From: CAYHBO01 sp964354855
Lineage (GTDB): Bacteria; Babelota; Babeliae; Babelales; RVW-14
Reading direction: 5' to 3'
Assembly (NCBI GenBank): GCA_964354855.1
Contig: CAYHBO010000059.1
Span: forward strand, 1-7,476
DNA: 7,476 nucleotides
A model generated the notes under the pieces. It was not told the origin of the DNA. It did no database searches and saw only the letters and a program-made list of their open reading frames with translations. A program made the translations under genes and the position numbers. Positions 1 to 6,720 of the stretch are shown here, in pieces (positions within the stretch are counted from its first letter, which is position 1; the number at the start of each line of letters is the position of its first letter).

Positions 1-1
1 A

Positions 2-1882
2 GAAAAAGTCGTCATTAATTATCAGGTAGATAAAAATCTTGTTGGTAGACTTATTACTATTGATGGCATAACACGTTTTGAGTCGCATGGTACGCAACCT
101 TATGATTTTTTATTAACAAGTCCTTTAACAATAAAAGCGGTTGAACTTGAAACGCAGGGAAAATTTACCTTTCAAAAACCTGTAAAAGTTCAATATGCAT
201 CTATCAAGTGTAAATCAGTAACATTTCTTGATACTTTTTCAAGCGAAAAAAATATTGTTATAGATGCATCATATTGTGATAACTGCGGTCATGTGAATTG
301 TTCCAATTTTAAATTTCAAGGTACACAGTTCAATGCTATGCCAGAAAGTACTTTAACAGTACAAGATGAAGCATTTATTTCAGCTTTAAATGGGCTTTAT
401 AATGGCGGGAAAATCTCTTTTAATAAAGTTGCTACTATTACCACGCGTTCATTGAATACTTCAGGTATTTTGAATATTGGAAATCTTGATCTAACGGCCG
501 AAGAAGTTGTTAACCAAGGCTCCATTAATATCGCAAATGCCTTTGATGTAACGTGTAAATCGATTAATAATCAAAACCATTGGAAAGTTGGTGGTACTTG
601 TAACTTTAAACAAGTTGGCATGCTGATGACAAGTCGTCCATCTCAATGGAGTGTAGGACAAAATTGGGAAGGTAATGTTGATAAACTCTTTCTAGAAGGG
701 AGTTTTTCGGTAGAAAATATGGCTGTGTTTAATGTAGGTTCTCATGCCACGTTAAGTGGGCCTTTTCAGGCTCGTATTTTACAAGTAATAAGTCGTGGAC
801 AGATTACTTGCACTAAACAAGCAGAATTTCTTGTAAATCATCATTTTGGCTTACAAGCAAATGGATGGATTAATTATGAAGGCGATGCACTTGAAAAAGC
901 ATTATCGTCAAAAAACCAAAAATCTTCTTTTGAAGAGATAGATCCTCAATATCCACGGGGAATTTTTTTACATTCAGAACAAAGTGGGATTAAAAAATCT
1001 GGTGATATTGTCGCAAGAAATGGCACCTTTTCTTTGCAATCAAAAAAACTTTTAACCGTTTCAGGATTAACAGAAGCTGGCTTACACGATGCTGAGAAAT
1101 GTGTAATAAGTGCAGCATCGGCAGTTTTTAAAAAAGATTCTTTTCTGAAAGGATCTTCTGTACAAATTACGATTCAAGATTTGCTTAATCAGTACGGTAA
1201 AATACTCATGACAGAAAGGCTTGAAATAGAGGCCCCTAGAATGGTTCATGACGGTTCATTGGAAACTGAAAAATTCACACTAAGAACAAATGAATTTTCA
1301 ACAAAACCTGCATCGCAGATAAAGACACAAGCCACTGAGGTAGACGCTACAGAAGCAGTAACGTTTGGTGGAACCACAACAACAGAAAAACTTACGGTAA
1401 ACGCACCAACAGTAACGCTTACATCAACCTCAAAAACCGACACAAATGTAACGTTAATTGATGCTGAAGAAGAAGCAACATTGGCCGGGAAATTAACTGC
1501 TCGCCAAGAACTTCATGTGAACGCAGAAGATATCACCATTGCAAAAATGGCTGATATAAACGCAAATCTAGCAAAAATGAAAGCAAAAGAAACACTCGCT
1601 GTTCTTGGAAATCTTGTTGTCGATGACCTTCATGCTCGTGCTAAGTTTGTAGAAAATGCAGGCTCTATTGAAGCAAGTAGGGCTCATATAAACGCTGATC
1701 GTTGGTGGTGGAATAACGGAAATATAACCGTTCAAGAAGCCCTAACCATCGATGCTTTATTCTCACTCAATATTTTTGGTTCCACAGATGCAAAAGAGCT
1801 CACTATAAATTCTATAATCGACCTTAATCTTTTGGGCATTTACCACGCTCAAAATTCACACATCAATTCTGTAATTAACCTT
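2..1882 (+). other. FHA-like beta-solenoid region (first part) of the effector
   Basis: Residues about 1-627 consist of short alternating hydrophobic strands with Asn/Gly turns, for example SGILNIGNLDLTAEE and AGSIEASRAHINADRWWW. Segments such as LHVNAEDI, VNQGSINI and NNGNITV have the coil rhythm of haemagglutinin-repeat exoproteins, in which this part forms the long filament projecting from the cell. No recognisable TPS secretion domain is visible, so the true N-terminus lies upstream. A Cys cluster (CDNCGHVNC, bases 275-301) and several isolated cysteines are unusual for such a filament. Exact repeat boundaries cannot be set by eye. Confidence 0.7.
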
Positions 1883-4800
1883 AACGCGGGCTTAGTAATA
1901 CCAAAGATAGATTCGTTAAGTGATCTTGTTACCATGAAAAATTTTATTGCTGCAGGAGAAACTTTAGTGTTGCAGTTACTTCCACCGCCATATCGAATCG
2001 CGTATGTAGCTGCAAAAACTGCATACCAAATCCCGGCTATGTGTAGAAAAGCAAAAGATCTCTGTGTAAACTCAAAAGTTTTATTAAATAAAGAAGATGT
2101 TGGTATCAGTGATTGGATCCCAATAATTTGCGGTATAAAAGATGTAGCTGTTTCAGTGATACACGTTACACAGACAGCAATAAACGTGGCACAGATAACA
2201 TGCAATACAATTTACCCAGAGAACGCTCAAAAAACTATTGAAATATCTTCAGGAGAAGATATTTCAATACAAGATAGTTCTATTAAAATTAAAACTGATT
2301 CTATTGTAATTACCGAAACACCATTACCTGAGCCTGATTCATTTTTAACAAAAGCATATGAACATGCTGCGAGCAATCTGACCTCTAAAAACGTAGCAAC
2401 AGCTATCGCCGGGTCATTATTTCCGCACATGAATAGAAGCGCTATCGCAGATATTAATGCCGGCGTTATGCTCAGTGGGAATATACACCAAACTAATCTA
2501 TGGAATGTAAACACCGGGTTTATAGGGTTTTTCAACCATACAATAGATACTCGTCATCATCAAAATAGAGGCGCCATGGTCGGCGTTAACACAAGCATCA
2601 ATGCTTCTAAAACCTGCACAAATCATGGCTATACGGCAGTACAAACTGCCAATATTGCCACCGATGAGTTAGATCTTGGCGGAATAACTCAAGTCTACGA
2701 CCTGTCTCTTGAAGCACGTAAAAAAGCTACCTTAAGAGGTATCATTAAAGTCTATAAACTCTCTCTCAAAACATCTGATCTTGAACTAACTAAAGGCTGC
2801 AAACTCAACATTGAGGAAAGAACAGAGATCGTTGCAAAAAAAATTAAAAGTAATGCAACGGTCAATGATAAAAAAGGTATTGGCCTAGAAGCAGATAATG
2901 TCGAACTAGGAGAAGATAGTAACTTACGTTCTGCAGAAGGAAGTGTAGGCGTTAGAGCCAACGATAATGCTACCAACAAAGGTATTATGAATGGCCATCT
3001 AGGCGCTACCCTCCAAGGGGAAGTTGCTACCAACGAAGGTCAGATTGAGAGCTACAACGATGCCCTTGTTCAAGGAAGAACTGCCACCAACACAGAAACA
3101 GGCAGCATTACCTCTGAAGCAGGCCTAGCTGGAGTAATTGCCCAAGACCAAGCTCTAAACGAAGGCAAAGTTAGCGGTCATCAATACGCCATAGTTCAAG
3201 GAGAAAATGTTACCAACGCAGAAACAGGCAGTATTACCTCTAGCAATGGTAAGGCTGCGGCTATTGCTGAAGAAAGGCTTGATACCTTTGGCTCTATACG
3301 AGCAAAAGAAGATGCTGTCGCTCAAGCAAAACAAGTCCACCTAGGAGATAAAAATATTATTAAGGCTCAAGCAGCCCAGGCGTATATTACGGCAGATATT
3401 TTGACCGGTGCTGAAGGAAATACCATTGACACTCACCTAGGAACAAACGTAGACGTCAAGACATGCGATAACCTTGGAACAATCAAAGGCGCATACTCAT
3501 TAAAAGTGGCTAAGCAACCGTTACATATGGGTATCTCTGAAGCTCAAGGCCAAAACGTTTCTTACGCCGGGCCAGCAGATGAAGCCTTCGCAAATAAACT
3601 TGCTGCAGGAACAGATGTTAGCAATGCAAAACAAATATCCATAACGACCCCAGACGCAGTTAAACTTCAAAAACTTACTATTACACATGGTCTTAAAGTT
3701 GTCTCCGATAAATCTATAAACGCAGAGCAAATAACCTCAGGTCAGTCGATAAACTTCGCAACAAAAGGAAGTATTACCCACGAGTCACTAAAAGTTGGAA
3801 AAAGAATCGACCTAAATGCTGGCGAAGATATTAACGCCAAATCAAAAGCTCAACGCATCGTAGATGGTAAAAATTACAACGACATTCTTGAGCGTGTTGA
3901 AATGGAAGCCGGAGATGGCATGTCTATGCATGCTGATCGAGATATTAACCATACAACTATTGGAACAAAATCAGGTTCCGAAGGAACTACAAGAACCGCT
4001 GGAAGAAATATTTATGACGATGCAGTTAGGCAAGAAAAACATGACGAACAACATTATGACTATGAAAGAGAACACACTTCATCCTCAGACGACTATGTAA
4101 CCGAAGCGGGATCTCAACATAGATCTAAAGGCGCTTTTTATTCCCGTGCAAACGGAGAATATACAGGAGTCGCACCTGATGTTAGAGCACAATCAATAGG
4201 TATGTATGGTGATCAAGGCGTTAAAATGCGTGAAGCACAGAATACTCATCACCATATCGACGATTACAAAAAAGATGCTACCTGGATTATGCCAGGAGAA
4301 GAAAGGCACCAAGAACAATTTACGTCAAAACCAAAAGTAACTTATTTTGGAAGTGAAAACACACCCGTTATTGGATCCGAATACGGCAATGTTATTATGC
4401 CAAAACCTACAGGCGATGCACCAATTGTACAAGGGGGAAAAGGCGCTACAGCCATAGTTTATTTACCTCAAGAGATTGATGATTCCTCTTATGACGAAAA
4501 AACTTCAAACTTGATCTATAACACACAAGAGCATAAAGAAAAAAAAGAACATACCTATGCTATGGGTGGCTTAAACGGCACCTTAGAGTTCTTTGCAGAC
4601 AACGTTATCGTACAAGCGGTCAAAGAACAATCTAAAGAATACCTCGATCAAATTCACGTTAACGGTGATGGAAAACTTGATGTACGTTTTCTTGAAGAAC
4701 TCCATTTTGAAAAAATGGAAGAATCACTAAAACTCACTAAAGGCGCCAGTGCCGTCCTCGCATTAGCAATCACAATGGCTACTGCTGGCGCAGGAGCAGC

Positions 4801-6700
4801 TTTGGGGGGCGCTATTGTGACAGCCAAAGGTATTGAATCTGTCATAGCCGCAAAAATAATCACGAGTATGACCACTGCAGCCGTTACAACATTAAGTAAC
4901 AAAGCAGCACAAGCACTCATAGAAAATAAATTCAATATTGTTGAAGCCGCAAAAGAAATCGCCTCAATGGACACCGTTAAAACTTTAGCATTAAACGCAA
5001 TAACCGCAGGATTAAACACTGGTATAGGTGAAGCAATAACCAAAGCCGGCATACCTACAATAAGCGCCACACAATCCTTTGGTAATCGAATTGCGTCAAC
5101 CGCTATTCGTCAAGGCTCAAATGCAACGGTTAACACCATTGCAGGCGTTATAGCCGGACAAGAGTTTAAAGATGCCTTACTACACAACGTTCGCAATGGA
5201 GCTGCTAACATTGTTGGGGCTGTAGCCTCAAGTGAAATTGGTAAACAGTACGGCGAAAAAAAGATCAACCCCGTTACTCATAAAATTTTGCATACAGCAG
5301 TAGGCGCAGCTACCGGAGCTATTGTTGATGGGACACGTGGTGCTGAAGCAGGAGCTTTAGGAGCATTGACTGCAGAACTTTTTGCTGATTGTTTTAAACC
5401 TGATCGACCGTCATTTGAAGCAGTTGAAAAAGCTGCAGCTGAATTAGGTCGTCCATTAACCAAAGACGAATTTTGTGTTCTGTGGGATGCTCAAGTTAAA
5501 GAATACATACGATCAATAGATAACGTTGAAGTTGCAGCTAAGTTGACAGCAGCAGTAGCGGCACTGGTTACACACCAAGATGTTGATATTGCGAATATGA
5601 CGGCTACCAATGCAATTGATAATAACTTTGTGGTACTAGCATATTATGGAATTGTTGTCGGCGCTGCTGGTTACAGTGCGTATGAAGTTTATCGCGCCTA
5701 CCAAGAACATGGACCACTTGAGGCCCTTAAAGTCTTGGGTATAGAGGTAGCAATGCATGTTGCTGGTGAGAAGGTAGCGCATGTAGGTGGAAAGCTTGTT
5801 TGTAAATATGCCGGTAAAACTTACCCAACGATACGAGCCGCAGTTGATGCTGCATTAAATAAATATCCAGGGTTTAAAGCGTTCTTTGGTAAGACAGCTG
5901 ACAATATAGTTCTTGCTTTTGAAAAATATAGTCAGACAGCTTTTGCAAAAGCGGGAGCAAAAATTGATGCGACGCTTGTGAATGCTACGCACAAAGTAGG
6001 TAATGCTTTTAAAGGGCAGACTGCAAAGATTTTTAGGAAAACTGGAGGAGCTGGAAAAGGGATCAATACAGTAACTAAACCAGCTGAAACTATTGCGCCT
6101 AAGCCTAAAGCGTCGCAAAAAGGTCCAAAACTAAAACAGCCGAAGCCATCTACAAACGTAACAGAAAATACGGTGAAAAAGCCTGCAGGACCTCAAGGGA
6201 AAAAACCTACTCAAGGAAAACCGGCCACGAAGCAACCCGCTCCTGTGGTTACGAAAAATACGATAAAACCACCTGCTTCAACGTTGAGTCATAAGGAACT
6301 TGCTGATAAGATTAGGAAAGTTGACCATGCTATCTTGGATAAGATGGAAGCTTCTGGTGGGCATACACTTCATGACCACGCAAGCTTGACGGATCAGAAG
6401 CTTATTTTAAGAGCTATGAGAGGAAAAATTGATGCTGCAAGTTCTTTTACGAATAAACAAACAGCAATCAAAGCGGTACAGCAAAATCTTAGAAATAATG
6501 CAGATGAGATTGTTAAATGGATAAAGACTGGATGTGGTAAACCAAAGGCTTTTACTTTTACACATGTATATGAAACAGGAAAAAGTGTATCAGCAGGTAA
6601 AAAAGTTGTTACAAGAGGATTAGTGTCATCCAAAATTGTTTTAGTAAATAATCCTACAAGTGAATTAGGTTTTGACTTAATGACAGCATTTCCCATATAA
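2..6700 (+). CDS. CdiA/filamentous-haemagglutinin-type contact-dependent inhibition effector, 5' partial
   Basis: The frame is open from base 2 to the TAA at 6698-6700, giving 2232 visible residues with no start in sight. The first possible initiator, GTG at 293, lies inside continuous coding sequence and is not a credible start. The protein is a surface-displayed polymorphic toxin. It has a long stretch of short beta-strand repeats rich in Asn, Gly, Thr and Ile, an FHA-2-like region, a hydrophobic pre-toxin region with DUF637/PT-VENN features, a Lys/Pro linker and a C-terminal RNase A-like domain. The known CdiA order (TPS, FHA-1, receptor-binding region, FHA-2, pre-toxin, CT) fits, with TPS and signal peptide missing off the left edge. 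CdiA proteins are commonly 3000 residues or more, so a large part may be missing. A small gene that looks like its immunity gene follows 20 bases downstream. The family call is firm; CDI proper versus another TPS toxin cannot be settled without the upstream transporter gene. Confidence 0.9.
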   Translation, partial: EKVVINYQVDKNLVGRLITIDGITRFESHGTQPYDFLLTSPLTIKAVELETQGKFTFQKPVKVQYASIKCKSVTFLDTFSSEKNIVIDASYCDNCGHVNCSNFKFQGTQFNAMPESTLTVQDEAFISALNGLYNGGKISFNKVATITTRSLNTSGILNIGNLDLTAEEVVNQGSINIANAFDVTCKSINNQNHWKVGGTCNFKQVGMLMTSRPSQWSVGQNWEGNVDKLFLEGSFSVENMAVFNVGSHATLSGPFQARILQVISRGQITCTKQAEFLVNHHFGLQANGWINYEGDALEKALSSKNQKSSFEEIDPQYPRGIFLHSEQSGIKKSGDIVARNGTFSLQSKKLLTVSGLTEAGLHDAEKCVISAASAVFKKDSFLKGSSVQITIQDLLNQYGKILMTERLEIEAPRMVHDGSLETEKFTLRTNEFSTKPASQIKTQATEVDATEAVTFGGTTTTEKLTVNAPTVTLTSTSKTDTNVTLIDAEEEATLAGKLTARQELHVNAEDITIAKMADINANLAKMKAKETLAVLGNLVVDDLHARAKFVENAGSIEASRAHINADRWWWNNGNITVQEALTIDALFSLNIFGSTDAKELTINSIIDLNLLGIYHAQNSHINSVINLNAGLVIPKIDSLSDLVTMKNFIAAGETLVLQLLPPPYRIAYVAAKTAYQIPAMCRKAKDLCVNSKVLLNKEDVGISDWIPIICGIKDVAVSVIHVTQTAINVAQITCNTIYPENAQKTIEISSGEDISIQDSSIKIKTDSIVITETPLPEPDSFLTKAYEHAASNLTSKNVATAIAGSLFPHMNRSAIADINAGVMLSGNIHQTNLWNVNTGFIGFFNHTIDTRHHQNRGAMVGVNTSINASKTCTNHGYTAVQTANIATDELDLGGITQVYDLSLEARKKATLRGIIKVYKLSLKTSDLELTKGCKLNIEERTEIVAKKIKSNATVNDKKGIGLEADNVELGEDSNLRSAEGSVGVRANDNATNKGIMNGHLGATLQGEVATNEGQIESYNDALVQGRTATNTETGSITSEAGLAGVIAQDQALNEGKVSGHQYAIVQGENVTNAETGSITSSNGKAAAIAEERLDTFGSIRAKEDAVAQAKQVHLGDKNIIKAQAAQAYITADILTGAEGNTIDTHLGTNVDVKTCDNLGTIKGAYSLKVAKQPLHMGISEAQGQNVSYAGPADEAFANKLAAGTDVSNAKQISITTPDAVKLQKLTITHGLKVVSDKSINAEQITSGQSINFATKGSITHESLKVGKRIDLNAGEDINAKSKAQRIVDGKNYNDILERVEMEAGDGMSMHADRDINHTTIGTKSGSEGTTRTAGRNIYDDAVRQEKHDEQHYDYEREHTSSSDDYVTEAGSQHRSKGAFYSRANGEYTGVAPDVRAQSIGMYGDQGVKMREAQNTHHHIDDYKKDATWIMPGEERHQEQFTSKPKVTYFGSENTPVIGSEYGNVIMPKPTGDAPIVQGGKGATAIVYLPQEIDDSSYDEKTSNLIYNTQEHKEKKEHTYAMGGLNGTLEFFADNVIVQAVKEQSKEYLDQIHVNGDGKLDVRFLEELHFEKMEESLKLTKGASAVLALAITMATAGAGAALGGAIVTAKGIESVIAAKIITSMTTAAVTTLSNKAAQALIENKFNIVEAAKEIASMDTVKTLALNAITAGLNTGIGEAITKAGIPTISATQSFGNRIASTAIRQGSNATVNTIAGVIAGQEFKDALLHNVRNGAANIVGAVASSEIGKQYGEKKINPVTHKILHTAVGAATGAIVDGTRGAEAGALGALTAELFADCFKPDRPSFEAVEKAAAELGRPLTKDEFCVLWDAQVKEYIRSIDNVEVAAKLTAAVAALVTHQDVDIANMTATNAIDNNFVVLAYYGIVVGAAGYSAYEVYRAYQEHGPLEALKVLGIEVAMHVAGEKVAHVGGKLVCKYAGKTYPTIRAAVDAALNKYPGFKAFFGKTADNIVLAFEKYSQTAFAKAGAKIDATLVNATHKVGNAFKGQTAKIFRKTGGAGKGINTVTKPAETIAPKPKASQKGPKLKQPKPSTNVTENTVKKPAGPQGKKPTQGKPATKQPAPVVTKNTIKPPASTLSHKELADKIRKVDHAILDKMEASGGHTLHDHASLTDQKLILRAMRGKIDAASSFTNKQTAIKAVQQNLRNNADEIVKWIKTGCGKPKAFTFTHVYETGKSVSAGKKVVTRGLVSSKIVLVNNPTSELGFDLMTAFPI
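1883..2227 (+). other. Hydrophobic non-solenoid block within the effector, possible receptor-binding or other inserted domain
   Basis: Residues about 628-742 break the strand/turn rhythm. The block contains hydrophobic, helix-like stretches (LVLQLLPPPYRIAYVAAK, ISDWIPIICGIKDVAVSV) and four cysteines, and it ends shortly before a perfect DNA hairpin at 2236-2269. In studied CdiA proteins a non-FHA segment between the FHA-1 and FHA-2 regions carries the receptor-binding domain. This block sits in a broadly comparable place, but I recognise no specific family, so the functional label is inference from position. Confidence 0.4.
2236..2269. repeat. Perfect 15-bp inverted repeat with a 4-nt loop, inside the effector gene
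   Basis: The left arm tattgaaatatcttc (2236-2250) is the exact reverse complement of gaagatatttcaata (2255-2269), separated by agga. It encodes an ordinary peptide (TIEISSGEDISIQ), so the symmetry is at DNA/RNA level. There is no following T-tract, so it is not a classic terminator. The flanking bases 2235 and 2270 do not pair. Confidence 0.9.
2948..3343 (+). repeat. Tandem coding repeats (19-21-residue coils; one 42-residue unit duplicated)
   Basis: Two adjacent 126-bp units begin at 3062 and 3188. Both encode the pattern A-x-VQG-x3-TN-x-ETGSITS, and their first 18 codons or so are close at nucleotide level (for example accaac, gaaacaggcag and attacctct recur in register). Each 42-residue unit splits into two coils of about 21 residues. 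Shorter related coils precede them (GVRANDNATNKG at 2948, GATLQGEVATNEG at 3002), and a degenerate one follows (AVAQAKQVHL, near 3314). The sharper identity here than elsewhere in the gene suggests recent duplication of solenoid coils. Confidence 0.8.
3779..4645 (+). other. FHA-2-like region of the effector
   Basis: Residues about 1260-1548 contain FHA-2-style phrases: RIDLNAGEDINAKSK, MEAGDGMSMHADRDINHT and EREHTSSSDDY, followed by a Gly/Ser/His-rich stretch and IGMYGDQGVKMREAQNTHHH. In known CdiA proteins the FHA-2 repeats come just before the pre-toxin domain and are implicated in toxin delivery across the target outer membrane. The match is by motif style and position; boundaries are approximate. 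Confidence 0.6.
4733..5626 (+). other. Pre-toxin region, DUF637/PT-VENN-like, ending in a variant IDNN motif
   Basis: The region opens with a strongly hydrophobic Ala/Gly segment (LTKGASAVLALAITMATAG) typical of the start of the CdiA pre-toxin part. It continues with DUF637-like text: TAGLNTGIGEAI, IRQGSNATVNTIAGVIAG, FKDALLHNVRNGAANIVGA, then THKILHTAVGAATGAIVDG and AEAGALGALTAELFAD. The last resembles the family phrase in which a His-x-x-x-His stretch precedes a Gly/Ala-rich AGA segment. The end, VDIANMTATNAIDNN, lines up with the usual AN...A.NAVENN, so the boundary motif reads IDNN (5615-5626). In CDI systems this motif marks where exchangeable C-terminal toxin modules begin. Confidence 0.7.
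5627..6076 (+). other. Cytoplasm-entry-like N-terminal part of the toxin module
   Basis: Between the IDNN boundary and the Lys/Pro linker lie about 150 residues. They open with a hydrophobic segment (FVVLAYYGIVVGAAGYSAY) and continue with amphipathic, probably helical sequence (LEALKVLGIEVAMHVAGEKV, later AFEKYSQTAFAKAGAKIDA). Known CdiA-CT modules are bipartite, and the first half directs passage through a target inner-membrane protein. The position fits that role; I do not recognise the specific entry family. Confidence 0.45.
6077..6289 (+). other. Lys/Pro-rich flexible linker before the toxin domain
   Basis: About 71 residues of low complexity are dominated by Lys, Pro, Thr and Gln. They include the repeated phrase NVTENTVKKPAG / VVTKNTIKPPAS (near 6155 and 6245). 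Such linkers usually separate an entry domain from a folded toxin domain and are common recombination sites between modules. Confidence 0.7.
6290..6697 (+). other. C-terminal RNase A-like CDI toxin domain (CdiA-CT of the Yersinia kristensenii type)
   Basis: The last 136 residues match the bacterial RNase A-like toxin family (Pfam RNAse_A_bac, exemplified by CdiA-CT of Yersinia kristensenii). They show GGHTLHDH (6356-6379), an Arg 11 residues after the second conserved His (His at 6377, Arg at 6410), AASSFTNKQTA, then about ten residues on LRNNADEIVKWIKTG, and the terminal MTAFP (6680-6694). From memory, the studied toxin uses His175, Arg186, Thr276 and Tyr278. The His-to-Arg spacing is identical here and the His-to-Thr spacing differs by one. 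Phe (6689) replaces the Tyr, giving TAF instead of TAY. The predicted activity is metal-independent RNA cleavage in the target cytoplasm. The domain looks complete and ends within four residues of the catalytic Thr, as in the family. Confidence 0.85.
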
Positions 6701-6708
6701 CAATAAAT

Positions 6709-6714
6709 AAAGGA
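6709..6714 (+). promoter_or_regulatory. Ribosome binding site of the putative immunity gene
   Basis: The sequence aaagga ends six bases before the ATG at 6721 and lies in the 20-base gap after the effector stop. It supports 6721 as the start. With this short gap and no visible terminator, the gene is most likely co-transcribed with the effector. Confidence 0.75.
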
Positions 6715-6720
6715 ATTAAA

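Noticed and set aside
293..295. GTG as the start codon of the large gene
   Set aside because: The frame is open to the window edge, no ribosome binding site precedes it, and solenoid-like protein continues upstream.
1849..2535. Minus-strand open frames opposite the hydrophobic block
   Set aside because: No ribosome binding sites or recognisable protein features; the continuous forward frame explains the sequence.
3864..4100. 78-codon forward open frame in another phase within the effector
   Set aside because: Met/Thr-rich shadow of the Glu/His/Asp-rich FHA-2-like coding sequence; no supporting signals.
4654..5070. 138-codon minus-strand open frame opposite the pre-toxin region
   Set aside because: It is the complement of Ala/Gly-rich coding sequence and shows only low-complexity Ala/Val/Ser text; the forward frame has clear family features.
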